A DNA stretch of 10,834 bases from Thiotrichaceae bacterium (GCA_027009095.1 JALVDG010000213.1:1-10834), one strand, 5' to 3'; numbered from the stretch's first letter, positions 1 through 8,827 are shown. The notes: a model not told the origin generated them from the sequence alone. A program made the numbers and translations.

Positions 1-90
1 TTTTCCTATGGATAAAAGTAAACAAAAGTTTATGTAGGGCATCTAATACTCCATTCCCCTATCATTATTACTGATGCTGTGTAGTTAAAA

Positions 91-708
91 TCACTTCAAC
101 AATCGATCTTTCCATACCTTATTAATTATCTCAGGATGGTCAATAAAATAATTACGCGTATCTTGCAACTTTTCGATTATATTATTACGTCGCATTTCTT
201 CTTTGCTAGGTGGGTCTTGCTCATTCCATTGGCGTAATAATTTGGCTTGTTTTTTAAATAGTCTCATATCATAAGCATCGACCAGATAAAACATGCAACG
301 CGCCACTTCTCCTTTATTTACATGAGGTGGTTCGACGAGTTTACGCTCATAGTCGATTGCAAATTCAAACTTTAACCAACGACGCTCATCACCTACCTCA
401 CCAAAACTATAATTTCCTCTCGCAGTATTTAAGTCTCGTCGTGCGGGATATATATTATGTAAGTCTGATTCGATGTATCTAAACTTTTGTGAGTGATGAC
501 GACATGATTTACGATCTTTACACTTTAGTGTTTTTACTACCCACGCCATCGGAAAGACATGCTCTGCATTCATCCACTCTGGTTTAACATCACCAAAACG
601 TTGCTGACTATAAACTGTCATGCCGCCGTCACCGTAAAGCTTTCCCCAAAAAAGCCGTAAAGCATCATTATATTTAGATATTTTTGTCTGACCTGTGTTT
701 AATTTCAT
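91..708 (-). CDS. Endonuclease I family DNase (EndA/Dns-like), no signal peptide
   Basis: A 205-residue protein of the endonuclease I family, non-specific DNases of the beta-beta-alpha-metal type that cut double-stranded DNA using a divalent metal. The core is clear: EHVFP at residues 49-53 with the likely catalytic His50, ESDLHNIYP at 80-88, then LNTARGNYSFG at 93-103. A C-terminal part at about 134-167 (GEVARCMFYLVDAYDMRL through WNEQDPP) also matches E. coli EndA and Vibrio Dns. Those enzymes are secreted or periplasmic, and E. coli EndA is about 235 residues including its signal peptide. Here the chain starts MKLNTGQTKI with no hydrophobic stretch, and an in-frame TAG lies three codons upstream of the ATG, so no longer start is available in this frame. 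Only three cysteines are present (63, 69, 138). The ribosome binding site is weak. The gene is divergent from hflK. The family is confident; the role and cell location are open (nutrition, defence, or a cytoplasmic nuclease). Confidence 0.85.
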   Translation of the reverse strand: MKLNTGQTKISKYNDALRLFWGKLYGDGGMTVYSQQRFGDVKPEWMNAEHVFPMAWVVKTLKCKDRKSCRHHSQKFRYIESDLHNIYPARRDLNTARGNYSFGEVGDERRWLKFEFAIDYERKLVEPPHVNKGEVARCMFYLVDAYDMRLFKKQAKLLRQWNEQDPPSKEEMRRNNIIEKLQDTRNYFIDHPEIINKVWKDRLLK

Positions 709-1048
709 CTCAATATTCTATCATGGCAAAGCGATAGACATTCACTTATTAACTTTTACTTGATGACTAAAAAGCTGAAGCTTTCACTCCTGTTATCAGG
801 ATAATTATTTATCTGAAAAACTACTTATACGATTGAACAAACAACAACGTGCTATCTATCCAATCTAATGTTTAATAAAAAGACAAGGTTTACTATTGCT
901 ACTCTTAACACAGATGAATACAATCACAGGGTTGTATTTTCACTCATTGATAGAGTTTAAATATGATCACTCTCTGGAATTGTTGCTTTTCGACCTTATA
1001 TTCCTCGGGTAGTATATTATCTTGTTTTAAGAATAACGGAGTCACTAA
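709..1048. other. Divergent intergenic region, endonuclease gene / hflK
   Basis: These 340 bases separate the minus-strand endonuclease gene from hflK. I see no convincing gene in them; the short frame starting near 963 merely runs into hflK in another frame. The region holds two small perfect dyads: AAAGCT-GA-AGCTTT at 771-784 and TCCTG-TTAT-CAGGA at 788-801. They lie 60-90 bases upstream of the endonuclease start and could be regulatory, but such short dyads also occur by chance. A likely hflK promoter lies at 939-967. No promoter for the endonuclease could be picked out with confidence. Confidence 0.6.
939..967 (+). promoter_or_regulatory. Putative sigma-70 promoter for hflK-hflC
   Basis: TTCACT at 939-944 (4 of 6 to the -35 consensus), a 17-base spacer, and TATGAT at 962-967 (5 of 6 to the -10 consensus). 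This predicts a start near 974 and a leader of about 75 bases before hflK. It is the best match found in this gap by eye; no transcript evidence is available. Confidence 0.45.
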
Positions 1049-2242
1049 ATGCCTTGGAATGAACCAGGTGGTAATAATAACGATAAAGATCCTTGGGGCG
1101 GACGCTCTAGGAAAGGTTCTAAGGGGAATGCTTCTTCCAATGACAACATAGAAGAGCTAGCCCGTAAGCTTAACGATAAAGTCAGTCATATTTTTGGTAA
1201 AAATTCGGGTGACGGTGGTGACGGTGTAAGCAAAGCAGGTATATTGTTAATCGGAATTATTCTACTTGGCGTATGGCTTTTTACAGGGTTTTATACTGTT
1301 GATTCTGCACAACGTGGCGTAGAGCTTCGTTTTGGCGCTTATCAACAAACCACTCAGCCCGGTCTTCATTGGCATCTACCTTACCCTATCGACACTGTTG
1401 AGTTGGTCGATGTCGACAAAAACCGTACTGCAAAAGACCGTACACACATGCTGACTAAAGATGAAAACATCATCGATATTGGTGTTTCTGTTCAGTACAA
1501 AATTAAAAACCCTGAAGATTATCTTTTCAACCTTTATCTAGCCGACTACGAACCAAATCAATCCTTGGGTACTCTTTATCACGTTATGCGTAGTGCCGTT
1601 AGAGAAGTCATTGGTCGTAATACAATGGATGGCATCTTAAAAGAAAATCGTGCGGGTTTTGCACCTGACACCTTAGCGGTTATGCAGGAAATTTTAGATC
1701 AGTACAAATCTGGTCTGCACGTTATTAAAGTCAACCTCACCTATGCGGAAGCACCCAAGCAGGTTAAAGATGCCTTTGATGATGCAAACCGTGCGCGTGA
1801 GGATAAAGACCGCTACAAAAACCAAGCTGAAACCTACTCAAAAAAGATTATCCCTGCTGCACGCGGTAAAGCTGCGCGTATTCTGGAAGATGCCACGGCT
1901 TATACCAGTCAAATCATATCAAAAGCAAAAGGTGACTCCTCTCGCTTTGTACAACTTGCAGATGAGTATCAAAAAGCCCCTGAAGTGACTCGTGAGCGAC
2001 TTTATTTAGAGACAATGGAAAAAGTATTGTCTAAGAATCGTAAAATTATGATTGATAGTAAATCAGGCAATAACTTGCTTTATTTGCCATTAGACAAACT
2101 ACAAAACCCAAACAACAATAACTCGGAAAAAACTCTTTCTCCCGCAATCAGTGGTGGGCTACAACAACAAATTAAGAAGCAACGGACTCAAAATCAAAAT
2201 TCACGTAGCAATAGTCGTGCAAGTTCGAGGGAGGCACGTTAA
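1049..2242 (+). CDS. hflK: HflK, SPFH/band-7 membrane protein, FtsH protease modulator
   Basis: HflK, 397 residues (E. coli about 419). It partners HflC in the large inner-membrane complex that encloses the FtsH AAA protease and tunes its turnover of membrane proteins. The order is typical: a Gly/Asn-rich cytoplasmic N-terminus beginning MPWNEPGGNNN, one transmembrane helix at about 63-83 (AGILLIGIILLGVWLFTGFY), then the SPFH domain from about 84 on, with QRGVELRFG at 88-96 and PGLHWHLPYPI at 104-114. A charged helical stretch follows at about 235-310 (ANRAREDKDRYKNQAE), which would form the coiled-coil part of the assembly. The C-terminal tail is low complexity, rich in Asn, Gln, Arg and Ser. 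The start is supported by ACGGAG at 1036-1041. The gene overlaps hflC by one base (TAATG), so the two are translationally coupled. hfq and hflX, the usual E. coli upstream neighbours, are not adjacent here. Confidence 0.97.
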   Translation: MPWNEPGGNNNDKDPWGGRSRKGSKGNASSNDNIEELARKLNDKVSHIFGKNSGDGGDGVSKAGILLIGIILLGVWLFTGFYTVDSAQRGVELRFGAYQQTTQPGLHWHLPYPIDTVELVDVDKNRTAKDRTHMLTKDENIIDIGVSVQYKIKNPEDYLFNLYLADYEPNQSLGTLYHVMRSAVREVIGRNTMDGILKENRAGFAPDTLAVMQEILDQYKSGLHVIKVNLTYAEAPKQVKDAFDDANRAREDKDRYKNQAETYSKKIIPAARGKAARILEDATAYTSQIISKAKGDSSRFVQLADEYQKAPEVTRERLYLETMEKVLSKNRKIMIDSKSGNNLLYLPLDKLQNPNNNNSEKTLSPAISGGLQQQIKKQRTQNQNSRSNSRASSREAR

Positions 2243-3105
2243 TGAAAAACTCTATAGGAATAATTATTGCGGTCATTGCGTTTATCATCATGTCATCAAC
2301 CTATAAGGTTGACCAACGTGAAACAGCAATTAAATTTCGTTTTAAAGAAATTGTTGAAACAAATATTGAACCTGGATTACATATTAAAATTCCATTTATT
2401 GATACTATTAAGAAATTTAATCGACAAATTCTCACCTTAGACGCAAAACCTGATCGTTTTCTTACCAATGAGAAAAAATACGTTAAAGTAGACTTCTTTG
2501 TGAAGTGGCGCATATTAGATGCCAGCACTTTTTATCGTGCCACACGTGGCGATATTAGCCGGGCACAAAATCGCCTAGAAGGTATTATGAAAGATGGTTT
2601 ACGTAACGAATTCAGTAAACGCACTATTTTAGAAGCTATCTCTGGTGAGCGTGGTAAGATTATGACATCACTACGTAGCAAGTCGAATACTGATGCAAAA
2701 GAACTAGGTATCGAAATTGTTGATGCGCGCGTGAGTCAAATTGACTTCCCAGAAACAGTCAGCGAGTCTGTTTTCGAACGTATGCGTTCAGAGCGTAAAC
2801 GTGTGGCTCAAGATTTCCGTTCTCGAGGCAAGGAAGAGGCCGAAAAAATTCGTGCCGCAGCAGATCGTGAGGCGACGATTATTGTCGCTAATGCTTATAG
2901 CAAAGGTGAACAAATGCGCGGTGAAGGTGATGCAAAATCAGCCGCTATCTATGCTGATGCTTACTCTAAAGATGCAGAATTTTATTCTTTTTATCGTAGC
3001 TTATCAGCCTATAAAAAAGCCTTTGCAAACTCTGGCGACATGATGGTCATCGAGCCTGACTCTGACTTCTTCCGTTACTTTAAAAATAAGTTAAAACAAG
3101 AATAA
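2242..3105 (+). CDS. hflC: HflC, SPFH/band-7 membrane protein, FtsH protease modulator
   Basis: HflC, 287 residues, second subunit of the HflKC complex around FtsH. An N-terminal membrane anchor at about 4-19 (SIGIIIAVIAFIIMSS) is followed directly by the SPFH domain: DQRETAIKFRFKEI at 24-37, EPGLHIKIPF at 43-52, and the diagnostic RMRSERKRVAQDFRSRG at about 180-196. Next come EEAEKIRAAADREATIIVANAY and GEQMRGEGDAKSA, the long helical part typical of HflC. E. coli HflC is longer (334), but forms near 290 residues are normal in other gammaproteobacteria, so I do not regard this one as truncated. Its ATG at 2242 shares an A with the hflK stop. A strong Shine-Dalgarno GAGGGAGG at 2227-2234 lies inside the hflK end. 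Confidence 0.97.
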   Translation: MKNSIGIIIAVIAFIIMSSTYKVDQRETAIKFRFKEIVETNIEPGLHIKIPFIDTIKKFNRQILTLDAKPDRFLTNEKKYVKVDFFVKWRILDASTFYRATRGDISRAQNRLEGIMKDGLRNEFSKRTILEAISGERGKIMTSLRSKSNTDAKELGIEIVDARVSQIDFPETVSESVFERMRSERKRVAQDFRSRGKEEAEKIRAAADREATIIVANAYSKGEQMRGEGDAKSAAIYADAYSKDAEFYSFYRSLSAYKKAFANSGDMMVIEPDSDFFRYFKNKLKQE

Positions 3106-3111
3106 TAAACA

Positions 3112-3303
3112 GTGAATATTAATTGGCATGATTTACTCACAGCGTTTGCTTTGGTATTAATTATTGAAGGGTTACTCCCCTTCATCGCACCCGATAAAAT
3201 AAAAGCGCTATATCGTAGTTTACAAGAATCACCAACAAATAGTTTACGCATGATGGGGCTTGCTAGCATTATAGCGGGTCTTATTTTATTATATCTTGTA
3301 TAA
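3112..3303 (+). CDS. DUF2065 (YjeT-like) small inner-membrane protein
   Basis: A 63-residue protein of the DUF2065 family, like E. coli YjeT (about 65 residues). It has two predicted membrane helices, roughly residues 8-26 (LLTAFALVLIIEGLLPFIA) and 47-62 (MMGLASIIAGLILLYL). They are joined by a short polar loop holding LYRSLQESPTNSLR, where the family usually has a P-x-N-x-LR motif. The conserved LVLxxEGLxPF pattern in helix 1 is present. It starts with GTG six bases after the hflC stop, with no good Shine-Dalgarno, so it probably depends on coupling to hflC. The neighbour position after hflC is conserved across many gammaproteobacteria and suggests a link to HflKC, but no biochemical function is known to me. 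Confidence 0.88.
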   Translation: MNINWHDLLTAFALVLIIEGLLPFIAPDKIKALYRSLQESPTNSLRMMGLASIIAGLILLYLV

Positions 3304-3433
3304 AACTTTGATCTCAGCTTTAATTTATTGCTAATTCACTATGTATCAACTATTACCACCAATAAAATACGACTCATATCACCATGATTAGCATCCCCTT
3401 TATATCCCCATTCCAGCACGGTGAACATCTCAC

Positions 3434-4624
3434 ATGACTACTTGGTTACTCCCCGAAGGCATTCATGAATCATTACCCGATGAAGCCGAATCTCTCGAAG
3501 CATTCCGTCGTCAACTTATTGATTTATACGCAAGCTGGGGCTATCGACTGGTTAATCCCCCCCTTGTTGAGTATATGGAATCCTTACGCATTGGTATGGG
3601 GACAGAACTTGACTTGCAAACGGTTAAAGTGACAGACCAAGCAACAGGTCGATTAATGGGTGTTCGTGCCGACATGACACCACAAATTGCCCGTATTGAT
3701 GCTCATCGCATGAAAAATGATGATATTGATAAACGCCCTAACCGTCTTTGTTATATTGGCACAGTATTAAGAACCCGTGCAGCATATCAAGGTGGCTCTC
3801 GTTCGCCATGTCAGGTTGGTGCTGAGTTATTTGGTCATGCAGGAATAGAAAGCGATTTTGAAGTCATCTCACTGATGCTTGAAACACTCAAAATCAGTGG
3901 TATTGAGCATCTTATTTTAGATATAGGACACGTTAGTATTGCACGAGGGCTTGCTGATTTTATCGGTCTTAATCGTGAAGAACAGGCACGCTTTTTTGAT
4001 ATGCTTGCACGTAAATCAATCCCTGAAATTAATAGCTGGCTAGAGCAAAGCCAATTATCAAAGTCAGATACTGATATGTTGGCTATTCTACCGACACTAC
4101 ACGGCTCTACCGATATTTTAGATACTGCTAAATCAACACTGCTCAATGCAGGACGCATCGTTATTAGTGCTATTGAATACTTACAAAGCCTAAGCAATTT
4201 ACTTAAACAGAGCTACCCACAATTAGAAATTCATATCGATTTATCGGAACTGCGTGGATATGCCTATCACACAGGCATTGTCTACGCGGTGTATACGCCA
4301 GAAGTAGGTCATTCCATTGCTAGCGGTGGGCGTTATGATGGCATTGGCAAAGCCTTTGGTAACGATCGCCCTGCGACAGGTTTTAGCACCGATTTACATA
4401 CACTAGCGTCTTTATCAAAACAAACCGCTGTAGCACCTAAAAAAGCTATTTTAGCCCCTGCGACCATAGATGAAGACTTAGATAAATTAATCACACGATT
4501 ACGTAATGAGGGGGAGATAGTCATTCGCCAACTCTCTACCAATACAAGCATCACACCACAGCAACAAAACTGTGATCGTAAAATTGAGCAATCTAATGAA
4601 CAATGGATTGTTGTAGGAATATAA
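3434..4624 (+). CDS. hisZ: HisZ, ATP phosphoribosyltransferase regulatory subunit
   Basis: HisZ, 396 residues, a catalytically dead relative of class II histidyl-tRNA synthetase. It forms a hetero-octamer with short-form HisG, is needed for its activity, and mediates histidine feedback in the first step of histidine synthesis (ATP plus PRPP). Visible features are LLPEGIHESLPDEA near the N-terminus, the motif 2-like GVRADMTPQIARIDAHR at 76-92, a CYIGTVLRTR strand at 106-115, and the distal ELRGYAYHTGIVYAVY at 272-287 with GGRYDGIGKAFG at 298-309. The C-terminal tRNA anticodon-binding domain of true HisRS is absent, as expected for HisZ. The presence of HisZ implies a short HisG elsewhere in the genome. 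The ATG has GGTGA at 3420-3424 as a modest binding site. The 130-base gap to the DUF2065 gene holds no clear terminator or promoter. Position before purA is the conserved arrangement. Confidence 0.95.
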   Translation: MTTWLLPEGIHESLPDEAESLEAFRRQLIDLYASWGYRLVNPPLVEYMESLRIGMGTELDLQTVKVTDQATGRLMGVRADMTPQIARIDAHRMKNDDIDKRPNRLCYIGTVLRTRAAYQGGSRSPCQVGAELFGHAGIESDFEVISLMLETLKISGIEHLILDIGHVSIARGLADFIGLNREEQARFFDMLARKSIPEINSWLEQSQLSKSDTDMLAILPTLHGSTDILDTAKSTLLNAGRIVISAIEYLQSLSNLLKQSYPQLEIHIDLSELRGYAYHTGIVYAVYTPEVGHSIASGGRYDGIGKAFGNDRPATGFSTDLHTLASLSKQTAVAPKKAILAPATIDEDLDKLITRLRNEGEIVIRQLSTNTSITPQQQNCDRKIEQSNEQWIVVGI

Positions 4625-4747
4625 GTAGACAAGCGCGTAAATCGAATACTTCATTTCTTTGCTGTCTGATTATTTTGCACTATTAGCTCCGCTATATGCT
4701 TCGTAATACCTTAATAATCAAACTAAGATTCAAAAATTTATTAGATT

Positions 4748-4753
4748 TATAAT
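4748..4753 (+). promoter_or_regulatory. Putative -10 box of a purA promoter
   Basis: A perfect TATAAT lies 44 bases before the purA ATG, in an AT-rich 173-base gap after hisZ. The -35 region expected near 4725-4730 (AAGATT) is poor, so the promoter may be weak or activator-dependent. Another possible -35 (TTGCAC, 4675-4680) lacks a -10 at proper spacing. I could not recognise a PurR operator. Confidence 0.45.
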
Positions 4754-4773
4754 ACACATAAATATCTACTTAA

Positions 4774-6093
<1,320 letters not shown>

Positions 6094-6129
6094 GTCGTAT
6101 TTAATCAGATACCTTTTCAGTCGTAATTT

Positions 6130-6204
6130 GTAGGGTGGATAAGCGATAGTGCATCCACCAAAACCAACGTATTGCGGTGGATGCGTTGCACTTATCCACC
6201 CTAC
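6130..6204. repeat. 75-base imperfect inverted repeat between purA and recX
   Basis: The left arm at 6130-6159 starts GTAGGGTGGATAAG and ends GCATCCACC. The right arm at 6176-6204 is its complement in both blocks. Together they give 14 outer base pairs, a 6-7 base mismatched part and 9 inner base pairs, around a 16-base loop. It lies 37 bases after the purA stop and 28 bases before the recX stop, so transcription from either side would produce the hairpin. From memory, GTAGGGTGGATAAGCG-type palindromes occur as dispersed copies in many proteobacterial genomes, so this is probably one copy of a small repeat or MITE-like family. There is no T-tract, so it is not a classical terminator, though it may limit read-through. 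I saw no clear target-site duplication. Confidence 0.85.
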
Positions 6205-6231
6205 CGTTTACGAAGATACTTAAAGAATACC

Positions 6232-6696
6232 CTATCGAAACACAGCGTTGAGAATATCGCCAGAAAATCCTTTCCCTATTAAAAAACGTGACTGTCTTGC
6301 TCGTTCTTTAAAGTCTTTCGGAATCTCCCGTCCAAAGCGTTTTTCTCTCTGTTCTCTCGCTAGAGCTAACCAATCAGTCCCCTCTGTTGCCAAGACAGCA
6401 TCAATCAAATCATCTTTGACACCACGTTGTCGAAGCTCGTATCTAATTTTTATTTCACCTTGTCCGCGAGAAATACACGAACGTACAAATATTTCAGCAA
6501 AACGCTTGTCACTTAAATAATTAGATGCTTCAAGGTTATCGCACAGGGAATGAAGATCAACGTCTTCGGAGAAAGGTTTAAGTTTTAATTTATTGATAAG
6601 CTCAAGACGCGAATGCTCTCGTCGCGCCAAGTAATCTAGAGCAGATTGATAACAACGAGTGTGGTTATCAATCTCTTTTTTATGCCCAGTAAACAT
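6232..6696 (-). CDS. recX: RecX, regulator of RecA
   Basis: RecX, 154 residues (E. coli 166), a small all-helical protein that binds the RecA filament and usually limits its growth. It shows the family's tandem three-helix repeats: ALDYLARREHSRLELINKL at 19-37, LSDKRFAEIFVRSCISRGQG at 61-80, IRYELRQRGV at 84-93, and ARQSRFLIGKGFSGDIL at 133-149. It starts six bases after the recA stop. The sequence before its ATG (AACCCCTA) has no Shine-Dalgarno, so expression probably relies on coupling to recA translation, which would keep RecX well below RecA. No hairpin is seen in the short recA-recX gap. In E. coli a terminator between the two genes serves the same purpose. Confidence 0.95.
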   Translation of the reverse strand: MFTGHKKEIDNHTRCYQSALDYLARREHSRLELINKLKLKPFSEDVDLHSLCDNLEASNYLSDKRFAEIFVRSCISRGQGEIKIRYELRQRGVKDDLIDAVLATEGTDWLALAREQREKRFGREIPKDFKERARQSRFLIGKGFSGDILNAVFR

Positions 6697-6702
6697 TAGG
6701 GG

Positions 6703-7770
6703 TTATTTTGAAGATTTTTTAGGTGCTACGTTATTTATATCTGTTTTTTTTGTCTCTTTATCATCTTTTTCATCGGGTGATTTTTTATTCAAAAGTCGCT
6801 CACGAATACCTTTTTCAAGTGTTTCTGCAATTTCAGGATGCTCCTTTAGATAGTTGCGAACATTCTCTTTACCCTGTCCAATTTTAGCATCTTGATAACT
6901 GTACCAAGCACCTGCTTTGTTAATAAAGCCGAGTTGCACACCTAAGTCGATAATCTCACCTTCATGGGAAACCCCTTCGCCATAAATAATTTCAAATTCA
7001 GCTTGCTTGAAAGGAGGTGCCATTTTATTTTTAACCACTTTGACACGGGTTGAATTACCCACAATCTCATCACCTTTCTTAATCGCACCAATACGACGAA
7101 TATCAAGGCGTACAGAAGCATAAAACTTAAGCGCATTACCACCTGTTGTGGTCTCTGGGCTACCAAACATGACACCAATTTTCATACGAATTTGGTTAAT
7201 AAAGATAACCATTGTATTTGAACGCTGGATATTAGCGGTTAGTTTACGCAGTGCTTGCGACATCAAACGGGCTTGTAAGCCCATGTGCGAGTCCCCCATA
7301 TCGCCTTCAATTTCTGCTTTAGGTGTTAATGCAGCAACGGAGTCAACCACCACCATATCAATACCGCCAGAGCGTACTAACATATCAGTAATTTCTAGTG
7401 CTTGCTCACCCGTATCTGGTTGAGATACTAATAAATCGTCAATATTTACACCGAGTTTTTCCGCATAGGCAGGGTCTAGCGCATGTTCTGCATCAATAAA
7501 TGCTGCTGTACCACCTGCTTTTTGACATTCTGCAATAGCATGCAAGGTCATTGTCGTTTTTCCCGATGATTCAGGACCATAAATTTCGATAATACGTCCG
7601 CGTGGCAAACCTCCTATACCTAGTGCTATATCTAAATTAAGCGAACCGGTAGAAATAACATCAACATCTACAGCAGCAGCATCTCCCATTCGTATAACTG
7701 CCCCCTTACCAAATTGACGTTCGATTTGCCCTAAGGCTGCGGCTAATGCTTTTTTTCTATTTTCGTCCAC
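6703..7770 (-). CDS. recA: RecA recombinase
   Basis: RecA, 355 residues, the DNA-dependent ATPase that forms filaments on single-stranded DNA, carries out strand exchange and triggers LexA cleavage. Walker [10 protein letters not shown] is at 65-73, [10 protein letters not shown] with the catalytic Glu at 91-100, and Walker [11 protein letters not shown] at 139-148. Loop L1 ([10 protein letters not shown]) is near 155-164, and [27 protein letters not shown], which includes loop L2, spans 190-216. The start is [20 protein letters not shown] aligns with E. coli (M)[18 protein letters not shown], and no in-frame ATG exists before an upstream stop. The Shine-Dalgarno is weak (AGG about 10 bases upstream). 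The C-terminal tail from about residue 329 is lysine-rich (about nine Lys against six acidic residues) instead of acidic as in E. coli. No CTGT-N8-ACAG LexA box was found in the 323 bases upstream. Confidence 0.98.
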   Translation of the reverse strand: MDENRKKALAAALGQIERQFGKGAVIRMGDAAAVDVDVISTGSLNLDIALGIGGLPRGRIIEIYGPESSGKTTMTLHAIAECQKAGGTAAFIDAEHALDPAYAEKLGVNIDDLLVSQPDTGEQALEITDMLVRSGGIDMVVVDSVAALTPKAEIEGDMGDSHMGLQARLMSQALRKLTANIQRSNTMVIFINQIRMKIGVMFGSPETTTGGNALKFYASVRLDIRRIGAIKKGDEIVGNSTRVKVVKNKMAPPFKQAEFEIIYGEGVSHEGEIIDLGVQLGFINKAGAWYSYQDAKIGQGKENVRNYLKEHPEIAETLEKGIRERLLNKKSPDEKDDKETKKTDINNVAPKKSSK

Positions 7771-8093
7771 GTAAAAGATACCTATGGTTGATATGAAGGA
7801 TTGAATTTATTTTTGTGCGGATATCCTAACACAAGAAAGGAAAAGGAATAATAAGATAAGCTTTGCTTTTATCCTAAATAATATTGCATTAACATAGGGA
7901 TTATCTAAGACAAAACGTATCTCTCTTTTTAAGAAGTCCTGCTAACTACTCAATATAATCATAGGTGTCAAGTCCCGACAGCTAACTGAGCAGTTATAAA
8001 AACTTCTGGAATCTACGATCCTCGCCTCACTAGATGAGACTGTACAAGCTAAGTAGTTGCAAATAAATAAAAAACCAAACGAAGTTCAATTTA
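7771..8093. other. pncC-recA intergenic region with several dyads
   Basis: These 323 bases carry no credible ORF. Dyads present: GGATATCC (7819-7826), TGTC-N7-GACA (7966-7980), TAACTG-AG-CAGTTA (7983-7996) and CTCA-N5-TGAG (8026-8038). On the minus strand the segments 8058-8049 and 7953-7944 can pair over ten positions, two of them wobbles, and would enclose the last three dyads. The recA promoter should lie here, but no good -35/-10 pair was found. A perfect TTGACA (minus strand, 7971-7966) has no partner -10. A search for CTG-N10-CAG found none. A leader or small RNA is possible; helices of this size can also arise by chance. Confidence 0.45.
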
Positions 8094-8594
8094 TTACTCA
8101 CGAGTTAACTGCTTAACAACACCTTCTAAAGCATGAATAACCGCTTGACGACGAATAGAATCACGATCACCATCATAATGTACTGTTTCACCGACAGCGA
8201 CATCTCCCCTAATCATCCATGCAAAGCAAACCGTACCGATTGGCTTATCTTCTGAGCCACCTGTAGGTCCTGCAATACCGCTTACTGCTAATGCCATACT
8301 AGCATCAGAGTTTTGTAGTGCTCCTTCCACCATTTCTTTAACAATCGCTTCACTTACAGCCCCATGCAATAACAAAGTTTCCTCAGAAACACCTAACATA
8401 TCGTGTTTCGACTTATTACTATAAGTCACAAAGCCACGGTCAAAATAGATAGAACTACCAGGCACATCGGTTAACACTTTCGCCACCCAGCCTCCTGTAC
8501 AAGACTCTGCTGTTGCTAAGTCCATCTCTTCGCGACTTAAACAAGCAGCAACGCCTTTTACCAATTCGCACAACTCTTTATCTTCTTTATGCAT
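8094..8594 (-). CDS. pncC: PncC, nicotinamide-nucleotide amidohydrolase (CinA C-terminal domain)
   Basis: A 166-residue stand-alone CinA C-terminal domain protein, PncC (formerly YgaD). It deamidates nicotinamide mononucleotide to nicotinic acid mononucleotide, recycling the NMN released by DNA ligase and other NAD-consuming steps. Diagnostic stretches are TAESCTGG at 28-35, with the serine that is catalytic in characterised members (Ser31 here), and VTYSNKSKHDMLGV at 56-69, which carries the conserved lysines. The other two are HGAVSEAIVKEM at 77-88 and SGIAGPTGGSEDKPIGTVCFA at 105-125. The length is that of a complete single-domain enzyme; the N-terminal MoCF-like domain of full CinA is absent, as in E. 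coli. It lies upstream of recA as in E. coli and many relatives, but the 323-base gap suggests recA has its own promoter. The start has a GGA six bases upstream. Confidence 0.94.
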   Translation of the reverse strand: MHKEDKELCELVKGVAACLSREEMDLATAESCTGGWVAKVLTDVPGSSIYFDRGFVTYSNKSKHDMLGVSEETLLLHGAVSEAIVKEMVEGALQNSDASMALAVSGIAGPTGGSEDKPIGTVCFAWMIRGDVAVGETVHYDGDRDSIRRQAVIHALEGVVKQLTRE

Positions 8595-8827
8595 AATGAT
8601 CCATTCTGTTAATTTAGTTTAATAACAATCGCCTAAGTAATCTTCTATTGATAAACAACATTAAGACATCCCAAAGTTTACTTAAAAATTGAATCGATAC
8701 AACAGCAACCTCCCTAAATCATAACACTTATAAGTACAAAAAGTTCAATAAAAAGGGTATAAAAAATACATATAGGTAGCTATAAAACAACAAATATTAA
8801 AAATATCCGTAACTATTCAACGAGATT

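Noticed and set aside
1..90. Short frames open to the left edge
   Set aside because: Too few codons before a stop, with nothing recognisable, so a partial gene cannot be supported.
980..1020. TATATTAT just before hflK as a -10 box
   Set aside because: No -35 match at workable spacing; the TTCACT-N17-TATGAT pair upstream is better.
963..1151. 62-residue plus-strand ORF before hflK
   Set aside because: It overlaps the hflK start in another frame, has no binding site of its own and no family features; 1049 has a good Shine-Dalgarno and the canonical HflK N-terminus.
1743..1988. ORF inside hflK, with similar ones inside hflC, hisZ, purA, recX and recA
   Set aside because: These are out-of-frame or opposite-strand shadows of strongly conserved genes and show only composition artefacts.
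2242..3105. HflC as a truncated gene because it is shorter than in E. coli
   Set aside because: Both ends and all SPFH landmarks are present, and lengths near 290 are normal outside the enterobacteria.
7943..7971. Perfect TTGACA on the minus strand as a recA promoter
   Set aside because: At 16-18 bases spacing there is no acceptable -10 (TAGTTA at best), so I kept it as a note only.
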